A DNA stretch of 64,000 nucleotides from Leptospira bouyouniensis (GTDB taxonomy: Bacteria > Spirochaetota > Leptospiria > Leptospirales > Leptospiraceae). The stretch lies in NCBI RefSeq assembly GCF_004769525.1, contig NZ_RQFT01000012.1:1-64000 (forward strand). The letters are read 5' to 3'. Shown here piece after piece: positions 6,895 through 16,149 of the stretch (positions within the stretch are counted from its first letter, which is position 1; every line of letters starts with the position of its first letter). Under the pieces are notes generated by a model. That model made no database searches. It was not told where the DNA came from and saw only the letters and a list, made by a program, of their open reading frames with translations. Made by a program: the position numbers and the translations under genes.

Positions 6895-9189
6895 TTAAAA
6901 TACGGCGCTTAGTCCTAAGAAATAAAACATTCCATCCCCAGGCATAATTCCTGGACCAGGATAACCACTTGCGCGTCGGGTGAAATACATTTGGTTTGTC
7001 ATGTTGTTCACACCACCACGAAGTGAAAAGTTTTCGTAAAAATTCCAAACAAATGTAAAGTCTCGGACTGTATAGGAAGGAATGAGTCCGATTTGCCCAT
7101 TTGCTGTAGCTGGTCCAGTATTTGCTGCGTCTGCATAAGTTGCACCCGTATAACTAATCAGATACGTGAAACTAAATACATTTTTGTAATGATATGTAAC
7201 ACCATACCTATGGATTTGAGAAGGAGCGTTTTCTACAAGTTTCCCGACACGATAAAAGTTTTGTGCACTTGTAGGATTTGTAAGGACACGTGGATCCTCC
7301 CATCGGATATAACGTGCGTTAATATTCGCACTAGATGTAAAAAAACTGAAAGAACCATATGGTTGTGATTCAGTAAGAGCCACAATTGGATCAATTTCTA
7401 AATATGCTTCCACTCCACGGTGGAGGGAATCTCCAACATTGGTTTGGAAATTTGCCTGTCCAGGGTAAAGGCCTGGAAGTTGACCAACACGATTGTTATA
7501 ACGTAGTTCAAAAACACTCATGTCAAATTGGATCCATTGTCCGAATTTCCCTCGGTAACCTGCGTCTGCATTATAACCCGATTGGTCTTTCAAATTGGGA
7601 TCAACATCGTTTAAAGTTGCAGTTGGTGCAAATAACTCAGAGTAAGTGACAGGTCGGAATGCCCTTGAATAGTTAGCATATAAATTGGTTGTTTTTGTTG
7701 TTTGGTATTGTGCACCAAGACCATATAAAACTTGTCTTTGTATTCGTTCAAGTGGTTGTATCATTCCACCAAACGGTTTTGAGGCGGACGGAATCGATTC
7801 ATTAACTCGGCCAGATGCAGTTGACCGAATCCATTCATACCGTACACCTGGAGTGATGGAAAAAGCCTCGGTAATTCGAAATAAATTTTCAACGAAACCA
7901 GCATAGTTTAAAGTAGAAAATTCTAAATCAGCAACTCGACAATTTCTTGTTCCATCGTAACAAACACCTGTGAAGTTGGTTTCCCTTAGATCATACTTTG
8001 TACCAGTTGTGCCATTCGGATTTCGGAATCTGTCTGTATTTCCGTTGAAGTAGCGGCCGCCGAAAGAGAGTGTATGGCTTCGTTCCAAAAGATCGTAATT
8101 AAAGACCTGCCTTGCTTCCATTCCATAATTACGGTATGTATCTCTGTCAATTTGCCTTGGTGTATAGTCCAAGGTTCTTGCTTGGATTGAATCTGCAACG
8201 TTCGCAGCAGAAACAACTCCCACCGAATTCCTTTCTCCATAAAGACCAAAGATTTTTACATTCATTCGAGCAGTTGGACTTTGTTCGTAATCGATATTCA
8301 TCGCAGGAACATTCCAAGGTGCACTGAACCAATTTCTTGTTCGCCCGGATTGTCTTGGGTCGATTCGGAATTGTTCATCCGTCAGTCCACCTGCTTGTTG
8401 GCTTTCGTAAGTCGATTTTGCCATTTCAAAAGAAATCTTGAGTTTTTCAGAAACTTTATAAGCCAAATTGACAAATCCAGTTTGTACATTGTATTGAGAA
8501 TTATTACGCCATCCATCTGAACTACGGCCTTGGTAAAAAACAAAATAACTCCAATCACCCACCGTTCCACTCACAGAGCTATATTGATTGAGAGTATTGA
8601 AGGATCCACCTGTGGTTTTGGTTTCCACTTTGACTTGCCGAGTAGGGTCTGCTTTTTTCACCACATAATTGACCATACCACCAAATTGTGGTCCGTATTG
8701 TAAGGCACCTGCCCCTCGCACAATTTCTACTTTTTCAAGTGCTTCAAGTGGTGGATTAAAATAGGCTTCAGGATAACCAAAGGAATCAGAAGCAATGTCG
8801 TGCCCGTTCATTCGAGTGTTGAATTCCCAATTTCGATTGGGAGATAAACCTCTCGCACCGATCCCTGGTTGGATTCCACTCCCTTCGTTTTCCCAAATGG
8901 TAATGCCGGGAACTTTTGCGTAAACTTGCCGAGTATTTCCCATCGCCAGGTTCCCATTCACTTTATCCAATCGAATGACTTCGTTTTTTTTACCAGAATA
9001 GATATTGGTTCCTTCCACATCTCCGAGAAACTCACGGTCAGTTTCCTTTTTGCCTTTGACTCGGATTGTAGGAGTTTCTTCTTTTGATTGTATTTCTACT
9101 TTTGGATCTTGGTCCGGTTTTGGATTTTCATCCTGTGCAAAAAGGTAAGTAGGGAGAAGAAAAGTTAAAATGAGGACGAAGGTTCTCAT
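6895..9189 (-). CDS. TonB-dependent outer-membrane receptor, FecA-like
   Basis: About 764 residues. A signal peptide (MRTFVLILTFLLPTYLFAQ) is followed by a TonB-box-like TIRVKG. The plug domain has VYAKVPGITIWENEGSG, IGARGLSPNR, and LEKVEIVRGAGALQYGPQFGGMVNYV; the C-terminal barrel ends in an aromatic FLGLSAVF. The plug resembles FecA, the ferric-dicitrate receptor; FecA-like receptors have been studied in L. biflexa. The substrate is probably a ferric chelate, but this is inferred from family. I chose the ATG at 9189 because it gives a clean signal peptide; an upstream ATG at 9231 would add 14 polar residues. No fecIR regulators or fecBCDE transporter lie in the window. Confidence 0.85.
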   Translation of the reverse strand: MRTFVLILTFLLPTYLFAQDENPKPDQDPKVEIQSKEETPTIRVKGKKETDREFLGDVEGTNIYSGKKNEVIRLDKVNGNLAMGNTRQVYAKVPGITIWENEGSGIQPGIGARGLSPNRNWEFNTRMNGHDIASDSFGYPEAYFNPPLEALEKVEIVRGAGALQYGPQFGGMVNYVVKKADPTRQVKVETKTTGGSFNTLNQYSSVSGTVGDWSYFVFYQGRSSDGWRNNSQYNVQTGFVNLAYKVSEKLKISFEMAKSTYESQQAGGLTDEQFRIDPRQSGRTRNWFSAPWNVPAMNIDYEQSPTARMNVKIFGLYGERNSVGVVSAANVADSIQARTLDYTPRQIDRDTYRNYGMEARQVFNYDLLERSHTLSFGGRYFNGNTDRFRNPNGTTGTKYDLRETNFTGVCYDGTRNCRVADLEFSTLNYAGFVENLFRITEAFSITPGVRYEWIRSTASGRVNESIPSASKPFGGMIQPLERIQRQVLYGLGAQYQTTKTTNLYANYSRAFRPVTYSELFAPTATLNDVDPNLKDQSGYNADAGYRGKFGQWIQFDMSVFELRYNNRVGQLPGLYPGQANFQTNVGDSLHRGVEAYLEIDPIVALTESQPYGSFSFFTSSANINARYIRWEDPRVLTNPTSAQNFYRVGKLVENAPSQIHRYGVTYHYKNVFSFTYLISYTGATYADAANTGPATANGQIGLIPSYTVRDFTFVWNFYENFSLRGGVNNMTNQMYFTRRASGYPGPGIMPGDGMFYFLGLSAVF

Positions 9190-9626
9190 ACTCTTTTTTT
9201 GCTGAGTTTTGTTCTCAATTTCATTTAGCATGAAGCCATTCTTTATTCCATCGCTTCGCTATCTACTTTTTTTTGTGAAAGGACAATGTTTGATGGAAAT
9301 GGAATCTTTTAACTTTGGAATCATGAGAAACTAAATCGACTAACCGAATGATTTGATCGAATTATGATAAAGATGATTGGTTTGTTATAACTCGAGTGAT
9401 CAAACGTTTGGCCAAAAATGCGAAAGATGTAGATGTTCCCAACTTAGATCTTTCCCCAATGCTCCGAAAGACGATTCTAATTTTCTAAATCTCTAACATC
9501 TCTTACGAAAATTGCTGAAATCACTAAAGCATTCTGATCCAACACTCGTAAAACTGAATTCATACCAAAATTTCCTTGAGTGGTCACCTTTTGATTAGTT
9601 ATTGGATGAGAGAGGTAATTCAAATC
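9190..9626. other. Divergent intergenic region between FecA-like and OMP genes
   Basis: About 440 bp that must carry both promoters. No Fur-box match was found by eye. Small palindromes ACTCGAGT (9390-9397) and CAAACGTTTG (9401-9410) are present. A coding-like 30-codon frame (9396-9488, starting VIKRLAKNAKDVDVPN) with further in-frame codons upstream but no ATG may be a decayed gene remnant. Confidence 0.4.
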
Positions 9627-10574
9627 ATGAAACGAACTTTCGTTTTTTTATTGGTCATTTTGACTCTTTTGACCACTTCCATCCAAGCACAAGGTAAAGT
9701 TGAAGGGAATACTTTACGTTTAAAGGGTGGTTTGTTTTTAGGTAGCCTTCGCACAGATTTAGAAAAAAGAAATTTTTATGGAGATGTTGTTCGCACTGAG
9801 TACAACCAACCTTGGCAAAACAACCAAGGCATTAGTCTCATCAATGATTGGGGATTTGATTATTTCCAATCGGTCAATGCGGGTATCTTATCGAATGTCT
9901 TCCTTGGTTTCCATGTGAATCGTTTTGCCAAAGGGTATGAATGGAATTCATTTTATCCAGTAGGTCTTGGGATCAAAGAAGCCGACTACCGTTTACTTTA
10001 TTCCGATATCAATTTTGGAGTGACGTTATCTCCCACTTCGAACTTTCGAATTTTACCAAAGTATGTTTTACGCAGTATGAGCCAAACCTTAGAAGGAACG
10101 TACTTAGGCCTTGGAAACCCAGCGTACTTTGGACAAGATACAAAAACCACAACTGGTACGTCAGGTTTACTTGGTGTTGGATTCGAATTTGACCTAAATG
10201 AACGTGCCACACTCTTTGCTGATTTTTTACTCTTCGGACCTTTTCTTTTAAACACATCAGGTTTGTACAGCTCCGAACAATTTCGTGTTTTCAATGGCGG
10301 ATTTTCGTTTAATTATGCAAACGGCGGTTATACGTTCCATTCAGAGAAATTAAGTTTTGGTGCAAGTATTGTCGTAGTTCCCAAACTTCGTTTATTCTTA
10401 AGTTTTGAACGTGAATATATGAACGCCAAGGCCCAAAGTCCCGTTGCTTTTCAGTTCGAAGGAAATAATATTTCTTCAGTTGGAACGCTGATGGAATTTG
10501 TTTCAGCCACGGCCGACCACCGGATCGAAGTTTCCGGTTTAAAATTTGGAGCTACGTACGATCTAAATTTGTAA
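9627..10574 (+). CDS. Putative outer-membrane beta-barrel protein
   Basis: 315 residues. The signal peptide MKRTFVFLLVILTLLTTSIQAQG decides the start at 9627, with GAGAGAGGT about a dozen bases upstream; an earlier start at 9576 would bury it. The mature protein alternates hydrophobic and polar residues in short strands separated by Gly/Asn turns (LGVGFEFDLNERATLFADFLLFG and LRLFLSFEREYM type, each a strand pair) and ends in KFGATYDLNL. This fits a small porin or OmpA-like barrel. No family was recognised. It is divergent from the FecA-like gene and only 56 bp before the 5S gene. Confidence 0.7.
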   Translation: MKRTFVFLLVILTLLTTSIQAQGKVEGNTLRLKGGLFLGSLRTDLEKRNFYGDVVRTEYNQPWQNNQGISLINDWGFDYFQSVNAGILSNVFLGFHVNRFAKGYEWNSFYPVGLGIKEADYRLLYSDINFGVTLSPTSNFRILPKYVLRSMSQTLEGTYLGLGNPAYFGQDTKTTTGTSGLLGVGFEFDLNERATLFADFLLFGPFLLNTSGLYSSEQFRVFNGGFSFNYANGGYTFHSEKLSFGASIVVVPKLRLFLSFEREYMNAKAQSPVAFQFEGNNISSVGTLMEFVSATADHRIEVSGLKFGATYDLNL

Positions 10575-10592
10575 CTTTTCTTTAATTAGTAC

Positions 10593-10621
10593 TTGCAAAT
10601 CCGGCCCAGCTAGAAGTAATG
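10593..10621 (+). promoter_or_regulatory. Candidate 5S rRNA promoter
   Basis: TTGCAA (10593-10598), a 17-nt spacer and GTAATG (10616-10621) sit about 10 nt before the 5S 5' end. The -10 match is weak, but the position suits independent transcription of an unlinked 5S gene, as is known in Leptospira. Confidence 0.35.
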
Positions 10622-10630
10622 GTAATTACT

Positions 10631-10746
10631 CCTGGTGATTATGGAGAGAAGGCCATACCCGTTCCCATTCCGAACACGGAAGTCAAGCTTCTCATCGCCG
10701 ATGGTACTATTGGGTTCGCTCAATGGGAGAGTAGGACGTTGCCGGG
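10631..10746 (+). rRNA. rrf: 5S ribosomal RNA
   Basis: About 116 nt with typical bacterial 5S features: CCATACCCGTTCCCATTCCG and CGAACACGGAAGTC in the loop A-C region, and a GGGAGAGTAGGACGTTGCCG 3' part. The ends CCTGGT and GCCGGG pair as helix I. No 16S, 23S or tRNA gene is adjacent, which agrees with the dispersed rRNA genes of Leptospira. A strong terminator follows 24 nt downstream. Confidence 0.93.
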
Positions 10747-10921
10747 TTAGCACTCATAACGTAAGATAGAGCGTTCACGAAAGTGAGCGCTTTTTTTGTT
10801 TTTAGAGCACAGTGTGAGCCGGCTACCGTCCGCGACTCGCAAATAGCGGTCGCTGCCTCAATAAAAGAGCAAGATGTCTTGCTCTTTTATTTCCGGCATT
10901 GTTGCCGGGTGGAATTGAATA
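10730..10921 (+). repeat. rrf-downstream direct repeat, right copy
   Basis: It starts within the 3' end of the intact 5S gene and runs through its terminator and two further hairpins (10860-10891 with 14-bp arms, and CCGGCATTGTTGCCGG at 10893-10908). It matches 282-472 almost base for base. The two copies are in the same orientation and bracket 10.3 kb. Confidence 0.9.
10771..10797 (+). terminator. 5S rRNA terminator
   Basis: GCGTTCAC, a GAAA tetraloop and GTGAGCGC, then seven T, placed just after the 5S gene. Confidence 0.88.
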
Positions 10922-10970
10922 CTTTCTTCGAATTAAAGCCAACCGACCGGTAGGCCTTTTTTATGAACAG

Positions 10971-11001
10971 ATAATGATCCATTGATTGAACCCAATAGTA
11001 A
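10971..11001 (-). repeat. Third rrf-derived fragment, minus strand
   Basis: The 31 bp here match the reverse complement of 54-84 with one substitution, and a GCC/GGC terminator-like hairpin with a T-run (10937-10962) lies beside it, as at the left edge. It is another inverted scrap of the 5S 3' region plus its downstream sequence. Confidence 0.75.
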
Positions 11002-11002
11002 A

Positions 11003-11418
11003 CTCAATCAAGTTGATTGCGAAACGAAGGAGGCTTCCGTAGGAAGTGTAAGGCCTGTTAGGATGGTTCCATAGGATAAAATTTCTATGTATTTGGGATC
11101 TCAATGATTTAATTTTACCACTGCTATTGAATATTAACATAATATTGATTTGGTGGTTTTTTGTAAGCTTAGTTTAACTCAATTTTTACCGTCAATTGAA
11201 TCATTTCACTTTCCCATGAAACTCGGTCTGCCCAATCCAAACGAATGTCGATACTTTGGGAGTATGGGAAACCACTAAAGAGGTGGTTTCGTCTTCGACT
11301 AATTGTTAGGATTCGTCCGAGACGGGCGTCGGGTATTCCCATTGTCATATAAGTAAACTGATTTATTTTTCAGGAATCGCTTGCACTTTTGAAAAATTCT
11401 CCCCGATATTAATGTACG
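11003..11418. other. Gene-poor stretch before the hybrid kinase
   Basis: About 415 bp. A minus-strand frame at 11169-11342 encodes a possible 57-residue peptide with coding-like composition (MGIPDARLGR..., ...DIRLDWADRVSWE) but no good ribosome-binding site. A hairpin AAACCAC/GTGGTTT lies at 11269-11290. The plus-strand promoter for the kinase must lie near the right end; I cannot place it firmly. Confidence 0.35.
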
Positions 11419-13386
11419 ATGGATCACAACTTACCGAAGGAAGTTTACTCTTCTCTCATCCTTCAATACTTATATGATGCGGTGATCGTCACGGATTTAC
11501 AGTTCCAAATCACGAGTTGGAACTTAGCAGCAGAACGGATTTACGGTTACAAATTGGAAGAGGTGATCGGCAAATCCACAAAAGAGATTCTGAAAACCTC
11601 TGCTTCAGAAGAGGCTCGAGCCAAAAGTATTGCCGACTTAAATACGAATGGAATTTGGCAGGGAGAGGTATTCCAACACAGAAAGGATGGTTCGAAATTA
11701 AGAATTCGATCTGCTGTGAGTTATTTAAAAGGTAATGATGGAGTGACAATCGGTGTCATTGCAATCAATAGAGACATCACAGAAGAAAATCGAATCCGAG
11801 AAGAATTTGCAGAAAGCGAAGAAAGATTTCGGATGAGTTTTGAAAATGCTGGCATTGGTGTCTGCCTTCTCGATTTAGAAGGTAAATTTTTAAAAGTAAA
11901 TAAAAAAATCCAATCGATGTTAGGTTACACAGAAACGGAACTGATTGGAAGGCCATCCAAAGATTTTGCATACAAAGAAGACCAAAATATATTCGATCAG
12001 TATCGTGATTCAGCTTTAAAAGGTAAAGACGTCGACGTTGTTTACGAGAAACGTTACATTTCTAAAACAAATCAAATTTTGTGGATCGAAATTTCAAATT
12101 CACTTGTGAAGGATCGTAAAGGTTCACCCTTATATTTCGTTGTTCATTTTAATGATATTACTGATCGCAAAAATGCAGAGTTCCATCTTTTAAATGCGAA
12201 AAAAGAAGCGGAACGAGCAAACCAAGCTAAGTCAGATTTCGTTGCGAATATGAGTCATGAAATTAGAACACCACTCAATGGTGTCATTGGTTTTAATGAA
12301 TTGTTATTGACCACCAATTTAGATGCAGACCAAAAAGAATTTGTTAAAAATGCAATTAGTAGCGCTCACGGGTTACTAGGAATTATAAATGACATATTAG
12401 ATATATCAAAAATAGAAGCTGGAAAACTTGTACTCAACGAAACTGTATCAAATTTAAAACACATAATCAAAGATTCGTTAGGTGTTTTACAATGGAAGGC
12501 AAAAGAAAAAAACATCCAATTGGAATTTGAAGAAAATCACGATTTACAGGAGTGGATTGTCGTTGATTCCACTCGGTTACGTCAAATTTTAATCAACTTA
12601 ATCGGGAACGCAGTGAAATTCACGGAAAAAGGAAGTGTGGTTTTAAAAATCACATCAGAACTAACTGAAAATGAAAAAGTAAAACTCAGTTTCTCTATTA
12701 AAGATACTGGGATTGGAATTCCTGAATCTCATAATGCAAATATCTTTCAATCGTTTTGGCAAGGCGAATCGAATTCCACTCGGCGATATGGAGGTACTGG
12801 ACTTGGCTTAAGGATTACAAAATCATTGCTCGATTTGATGGGTGGTAATATTGAATTTTTTTCAGAGGAAAGTAAGGGTACCGAATTTAGATTTTATATC
12901 GAATGTTTGACCTTAGAAAATGCGAATCACAGTAATGAGGAAAATGAAAACTTTCAGAAGGACATTTGGGAAAACATTAACCAATACAAATTATTGGATG
13001 TTACACCTAAAATCTTAATTGCAGAAGACAATTTGATGAATCGCGATCTTCTCAAACGGATGATATTGAAATACATTCCTAAAGCAATTTTATATGAAGC
13101 AGATAATGGATTGGAAGCAGTAAAAATGGGCCGTGAACTAAATCCCAATTTGATCTTTATGGATGTACAAATGCCTGGAATGGATGGATTGGAAGCTACA
13201 ACAATCATCCGAACAGAGAAGTCAAACGGACAAATTCCTATCGTTGCTTTGACAGCGGGAGCATTGTATGAAGAAAGGAAAAAATGTTTTGATGTTGGTA
13301 TGGATCATTTTTTGACCAAACCGATTGATATTTTGGCATTGAACCAAGTGTTATTCCATTATTTGAATCCTGTAAAACTCGATTAG
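11419..13386 (+). CDS. Hybrid sensor histidine kinase (PAS-PAS-HisKA-HATPase-REC)
   Basis: 655 residues and no membrane segment, so a cytoplasmic sensor. Two PAS domains (about 12-130 and 135-260, each starting with YDAVIVTD- or SFENAGIG-like motifs) are followed by the dimerisation helix with phospho-acceptor His280 in NMSHEIRTPLNG. Then come the N box (LINLIGNAVKFTEKG) and G boxes (DTGIGIP, GTGLGL). The C-terminal receiver has acidic residues in IAEDN and phospho-acceptor Asp582 in IFMDVQMPGMDG. This is a complete phosphorelay front end; no response regulator with an output domain is beside it. It stands alone between the 5S region and the transporter pair. Confidence 0.92.
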   Translation: MDHNLPKEVYSSLILQYLYDAVIVTDLQFQITSWNLAAERIYGYKLEEVIGKSTKEILKTSASEEARAKSIADLNTNGIWQGEVFQHRKDGSKLRIRSAVSYLKGNDGVTIGVIAINRDITEENRIREEFAESEERFRMSFENAGIGVCLLDLEGKFLKVNKKIQSMLGYTETELIGRPSKDFAYKEDQNIFDQYRDSALKGKDVDVVYEKRYISKTNQILWIEISNSLVKDRKGSPLYFVVHFNDITDRKNAEFHLLNAKKEAERANQAKSDFVANMSHEIRTPLNGVIGFNELLLTTNLDADQKEFVKNAISSAHGLLGIINDILDISKIEAGKLVLNETVSNLKHIIKDSLGVLQWKAKEKNIQLEFEENHDLQEWIVVDSTRLRQILINLIGNAVKFTEKGSVVLKITSELTENEKVKLSFSIKDTGIGIPESHNANIFQSFWQGESNSTRRYGGTGLGLRITKSLLDLMGGNIEFFSEESKGTEFRFYIECLTLENANHSNEENENFQKDIWENINQYKLLDVTPKILIAEDNLMNRDLLKRMILKYIPKAILYEADNGLEAVKMGRELNPNLIFMDVQMPGMDGLEATTIIRTEKSNGQIPIVALTAGALYEERKKCFDVGMDHFLTKPIDILALNQVLFHYLNPVKLD

Positions 13387-13424
13387 AGTAGCAAAAACTT
13401 TCTACTTACGTCATTTTGTCCAAA

Positions 13425-14672
13425 ATGAGCCGATTTCCTTTTTTAGCATATCTTGGTCCTGGTTTATTATACGCAGGCGCAGCTGTTGGTGTTTCCCATC
13501 TAGTCCAATCCACACGTGCAGGTGCCGTGTATGGATATGGTTTGCTTTTTGTTGTGATTTTTGCAAACTTCATTAAATATCCATTTTTTGTTGTAGGTAC
13601 AAAATATACAATCGTAACCGGAAAATCATTGTTAGATGGCTATGAATCATTAGGAAGATTACCAATTTGGATTTTCTTTTGTATTTCAGTGGGAACAATG
13701 TGTATCATCGTTGCTACCGTGACTTTAGTCACCTCAGGATTATTCTCAAACTTACTGGGGTTGACAATGGAGCCTTGGTTACTTTGTGCATTCATTCTTG
13801 TATTTTGTTTTTTGTTATTAGCAATAGGAAAATTCCAAGCATTAGATGGGTTAATGAAATGGATCGTAGTTTTGCTTACAATTGCGACAATTGTTGCCAT
13901 GGTCCTTTCCTTTTATGCAGGAATTCCAAAACTTTCAACGGAAGGAAAAACCTTTTCTATTTCAAACTTATCTGATGTTGCTTTTCTAATTGCACTTATG
14001 GGTTGGATGCCTATCCCCATTGAAGCGGCCGTATGGCAGTCGGATTGGACATTGGCTAAAAAAACAGCTGATGGTAAATTGCCTCCAATGAAGTATGCGA
14101 TGATCGATTTTAATATTGGTTATATAGGAACTACACTACTTGCGGTATGTTTTTTAGCGCTTGGTTCCAATATGATGTACAATACTGGAATGGAGTTTTC
14201 TTCCCAAGCAGTTGGATTTGCTTCGGAACTTGTTAAACTTTATACAACTGCGATTGGTTCTTGGTCCTATCCAATTATTTTGGTCGCTGCATTTTTTACA
14301 ATGTTTTCAACTACATTGACTTGTTTTGATGCATATCCTCGTGTTGTCTCGAATGCTAGTCGCCGAATTTTTAATTCGTTAGAGAGATATTCTACCGAAA
14401 AATTTTATTGGTTTTGGATTTTGTTAGTTGGACTTGGATCGGTTCTGATATTGTTATTTTTCCGCACGAATATGAAAAGTTTGGTAGACTTTGCAACTAC
14501 TGTTTCATTTTTAAATGCTCCAATCCTTGCTTTCATCCATCACTTGATATTATTTGGTAAAGAAATTCCAAAGGAACAAAGACCAAAACCTTGGATGAAT
14601 TTATTATCTTGGTTTGGAATTTTGTTTTTGTTTAGTTTTTCAATCTATTATATCAATATTACTTTCTTCTAA
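13425..14672 (+). CDS. Divergent Nramp-like transporter
   Basis: About 415 residues with 11 or so membrane helices. The N-terminus AYLGPGLLYAGAAVGVSHL aligns with the first helix of Nramp metal transporters, but the metal-binding DPGN motif is replaced by GVSH. In the TM6-like segment GWMPIPIEA the Met-Pro pair remains, while the usual following His is Ile. It is thus an Nramp-superfamily member whose ion is uncertain; such sequences are usually annotated as divalent metal transporters. The frame has a TTG at 13416 and ATG at 13425; I prefer the ATG. It lies 10 bp before an NhaC-like antiporter, probably in one operon. Confidence 0.78.
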   Translation: MSRFPFLAYLGPGLLYAGAAVGVSHLVQSTRAGAVYGYGLLFVVIFANFIKYPFFVVGTKYTIVTGKSLLDGYESLGRLPIWIFFCISVGTMCIIVATVTLVTSGLFSNLLGLTMEPWLLCAFILVFCFLLLAIGKFQALDGLMKWIVVLLTIATIVAMVLSFYAGIPKLSTEGKTFSISNLSDVAFLIALMGWMPIPIEAAVWQSDWTLAKKTADGKLPPMKYAMIDFNIGYIGTTLLAVCFLALGSNMMYNTGMEFSSQAVGFASELVKLYTTAIGSWSYPIILVAAFFTMFSTTLTCFDAYPRVVSNASRRIFNSLERYSTEKFYWFWILLVGLGSVLILLFFRTNMKSLVDFATTVSFLNAPILAFIHHLILFGKEIPKEQRPKPWMNLLSWFGILFLFSFSIYYINITFF

Positions 14673-14682
14673 AAAAGTTTAA

Positions 14683-16056
14683 ATGGAAAGAGAGAAAAAA
14701 TACTCACTATTTTTTTCTCTCAGTCCAATACTTTATTTAATTTTATCGATATTGTTTTTTAGAAACATTTGGATCGTACCGTATCCGCACCCCTCTGCGT
14801 TATTAGTTTCGGGATTACTTTCTTATTTACAAAGATACAATCGCAAAATCTTGTTTTTACAATCGGCTCTACGCAAAAACTTTTTTTCAGTATTGCCAGC
14901 GATGGAGATTCTTTTTTTTGTAGGATTACTGATTGCTTCTTGGGCTTATTCGGGAGTTTTACTCACGATGATGCAAATTGGAATTTCTATCATAGAACCG
15001 AATTATTTTTTACCATCTATCACAATTGTAACAGCAATTGCTGCGATGGTTTCAGGTTCTTCTTGGACCACGGCAGGTACGTTAGGTGTTGCTCTCATGG
15101 GGGTTTCCAAGTATTTAGGATTTCCTGATGTGATGTCGGCTGGCGCCATTGTCAGCGGTTGTTATTTTGGAGATAAACTTTCCCCACTTTCTGACACAAC
15201 GAATTTAGCATCTAGTTTAACTCATGTTCCCATTTGGACTCATATTCGGCATATGTTGAAAACTACATGTTTTAGCTTTGGGTTAGCGGTAATCTGTTTT
15301 TATATTCTGAATTTTTTTGTATGGGATCCCGACTTACAAAAAGTAATTCCTTCTACGATAGGATTGTCAGAACTTCTGAGTCAGGAAATTGTCTATTGGA
15401 AATTAATTCCAGTTTTGATTGTCTTCGGTTCTTCCTTTTTCCATTTACCAGTGAGGGTTTCCTTTCTATTGGGAATTGTTTCTGCATTTTTATTCCCAAT
15501 TTTCGAAACAGGAGTTTCTTTTGGGATGTTCAAATCACTTATTTTTGGTTATCAATCAGAAACAGGTAACAATACTTGGGATCAATTTTTGAGTGGAGGT
15601 GGGATTGTATCCATTTTGCCTACTGAAATCTTAATTATTACTGCAGTTTGGTTTGGGGCTGTAGTAGAAGGTTTTGGTTATTTAAACGAATTACTTATCC
15701 AAATCAAACTATGGGCAAAAAATCAATTTGATATTCTATTGTCTACGATGGGGATTTCGTTTTTACTTAACTTGGTAACAGCTGACCAATATTTATCTCT
15801 TGTAATCCCTGCTCGTGCGTTTCGTACGCTTGCAGTGGAAAATCAAATTCCTGAAAAGGATATCTCTCGTGCGTTGGAAGATTCAGGCACCATCACATCT
15901 CCCTTGATCCCGTGGAATAGCTGCGGTGCATTTATGGCAGCATCATTGGGGGTTCCCGTACTCAGTTTTTTGCCATTCGTCTTTTTTAATTTGATCCATG
16001 TTTTATTGTCAGTTTCAGTCTTGATCATTCAAAAAATTAAATTTAAAAGTTCATAA
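14683..16056 (+). CDS. NhaC-family Na+/H+ antiporter
   Basis: 457 residues, strongly hydrophobic with about 11-12 helices. Family motifs are clear: SGSSWTTAGTLGVALMG, GAIVSGCYFGDKLSPLSDTTNLAS, and a C-terminal VTADQYLSLVIPARAF and TITSPLIPWNSCGAFMA. These are the conserved segments of NhaC-type antiporters, which exchange Na+ (or organic ions in relatives) for H+ at the inner membrane. Length matches the family. The gene starts 10 bp after the Nramp-like gene, so the two may share regulation and couple ion gradients. Confidence 0.88.
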   Translation: MEREKKYSLFFSLSPILYLILSILFFRNIWIVPYPHPSALLVSGLLSYLQRYNRKILFLQSALRKNFFSVLPAMEILFFVGLLIASWAYSGVLLTMMQIGISIIEPNYFLPSITIVTAIAAMVSGSSWTTAGTLGVALMGVSKYLGFPDVMSAGAIVSGCYFGDKLSPLSDTTNLASSLTHVPIWTHIRHMLKTTCFSFGLAVICFYILNFFVWDPDLQKVIPSTIGLSELLSQEIVYWKLIPVLIVFGSSFFHLPVRVSFLLGIVSAFLFPIFETGVSFGMFKSLIFGYQSETGNNTWDQFLSGGGIVSILPTEILIITAVWFGAVVEGFGYLNELLIQIKLWAKNQFDILLSTMGISFLLNLVTADQYLSLVIPARAFRTLAVENQIPEKDISRALEDSGTITSPLIPWNSCGAFMAASLGVPVLSFLPFVFFNLIHVLLSVSVLIIQKIKFKSS

Positions 16057-16149
16057 TTTAACATCTAATTTTCATTCTACGCCTTTTAACGTATGTTATT
16101 AGGAATATTTTGATTTCTTTTCATTTTTGTTAGGTTAAAAAAGTTGCCT

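Noticed and set aside
9390..9410. Small palindromes as a Fur box for the FecA-like gene
   Set aside because: They do not match the Fur consensus and lie 200 bp from the start; no basis for a call.
10009..10294. Two long minus-strand frames opposite the OMP gene
   Set aside because: Antisense shadows of a clear secreted-protein gene.
1..11001. Insertion sequence ends at the inverted repeat
   Set aside because: No transposase gene is present in or next to the repeats, and their sequence is partly 5S-derived.
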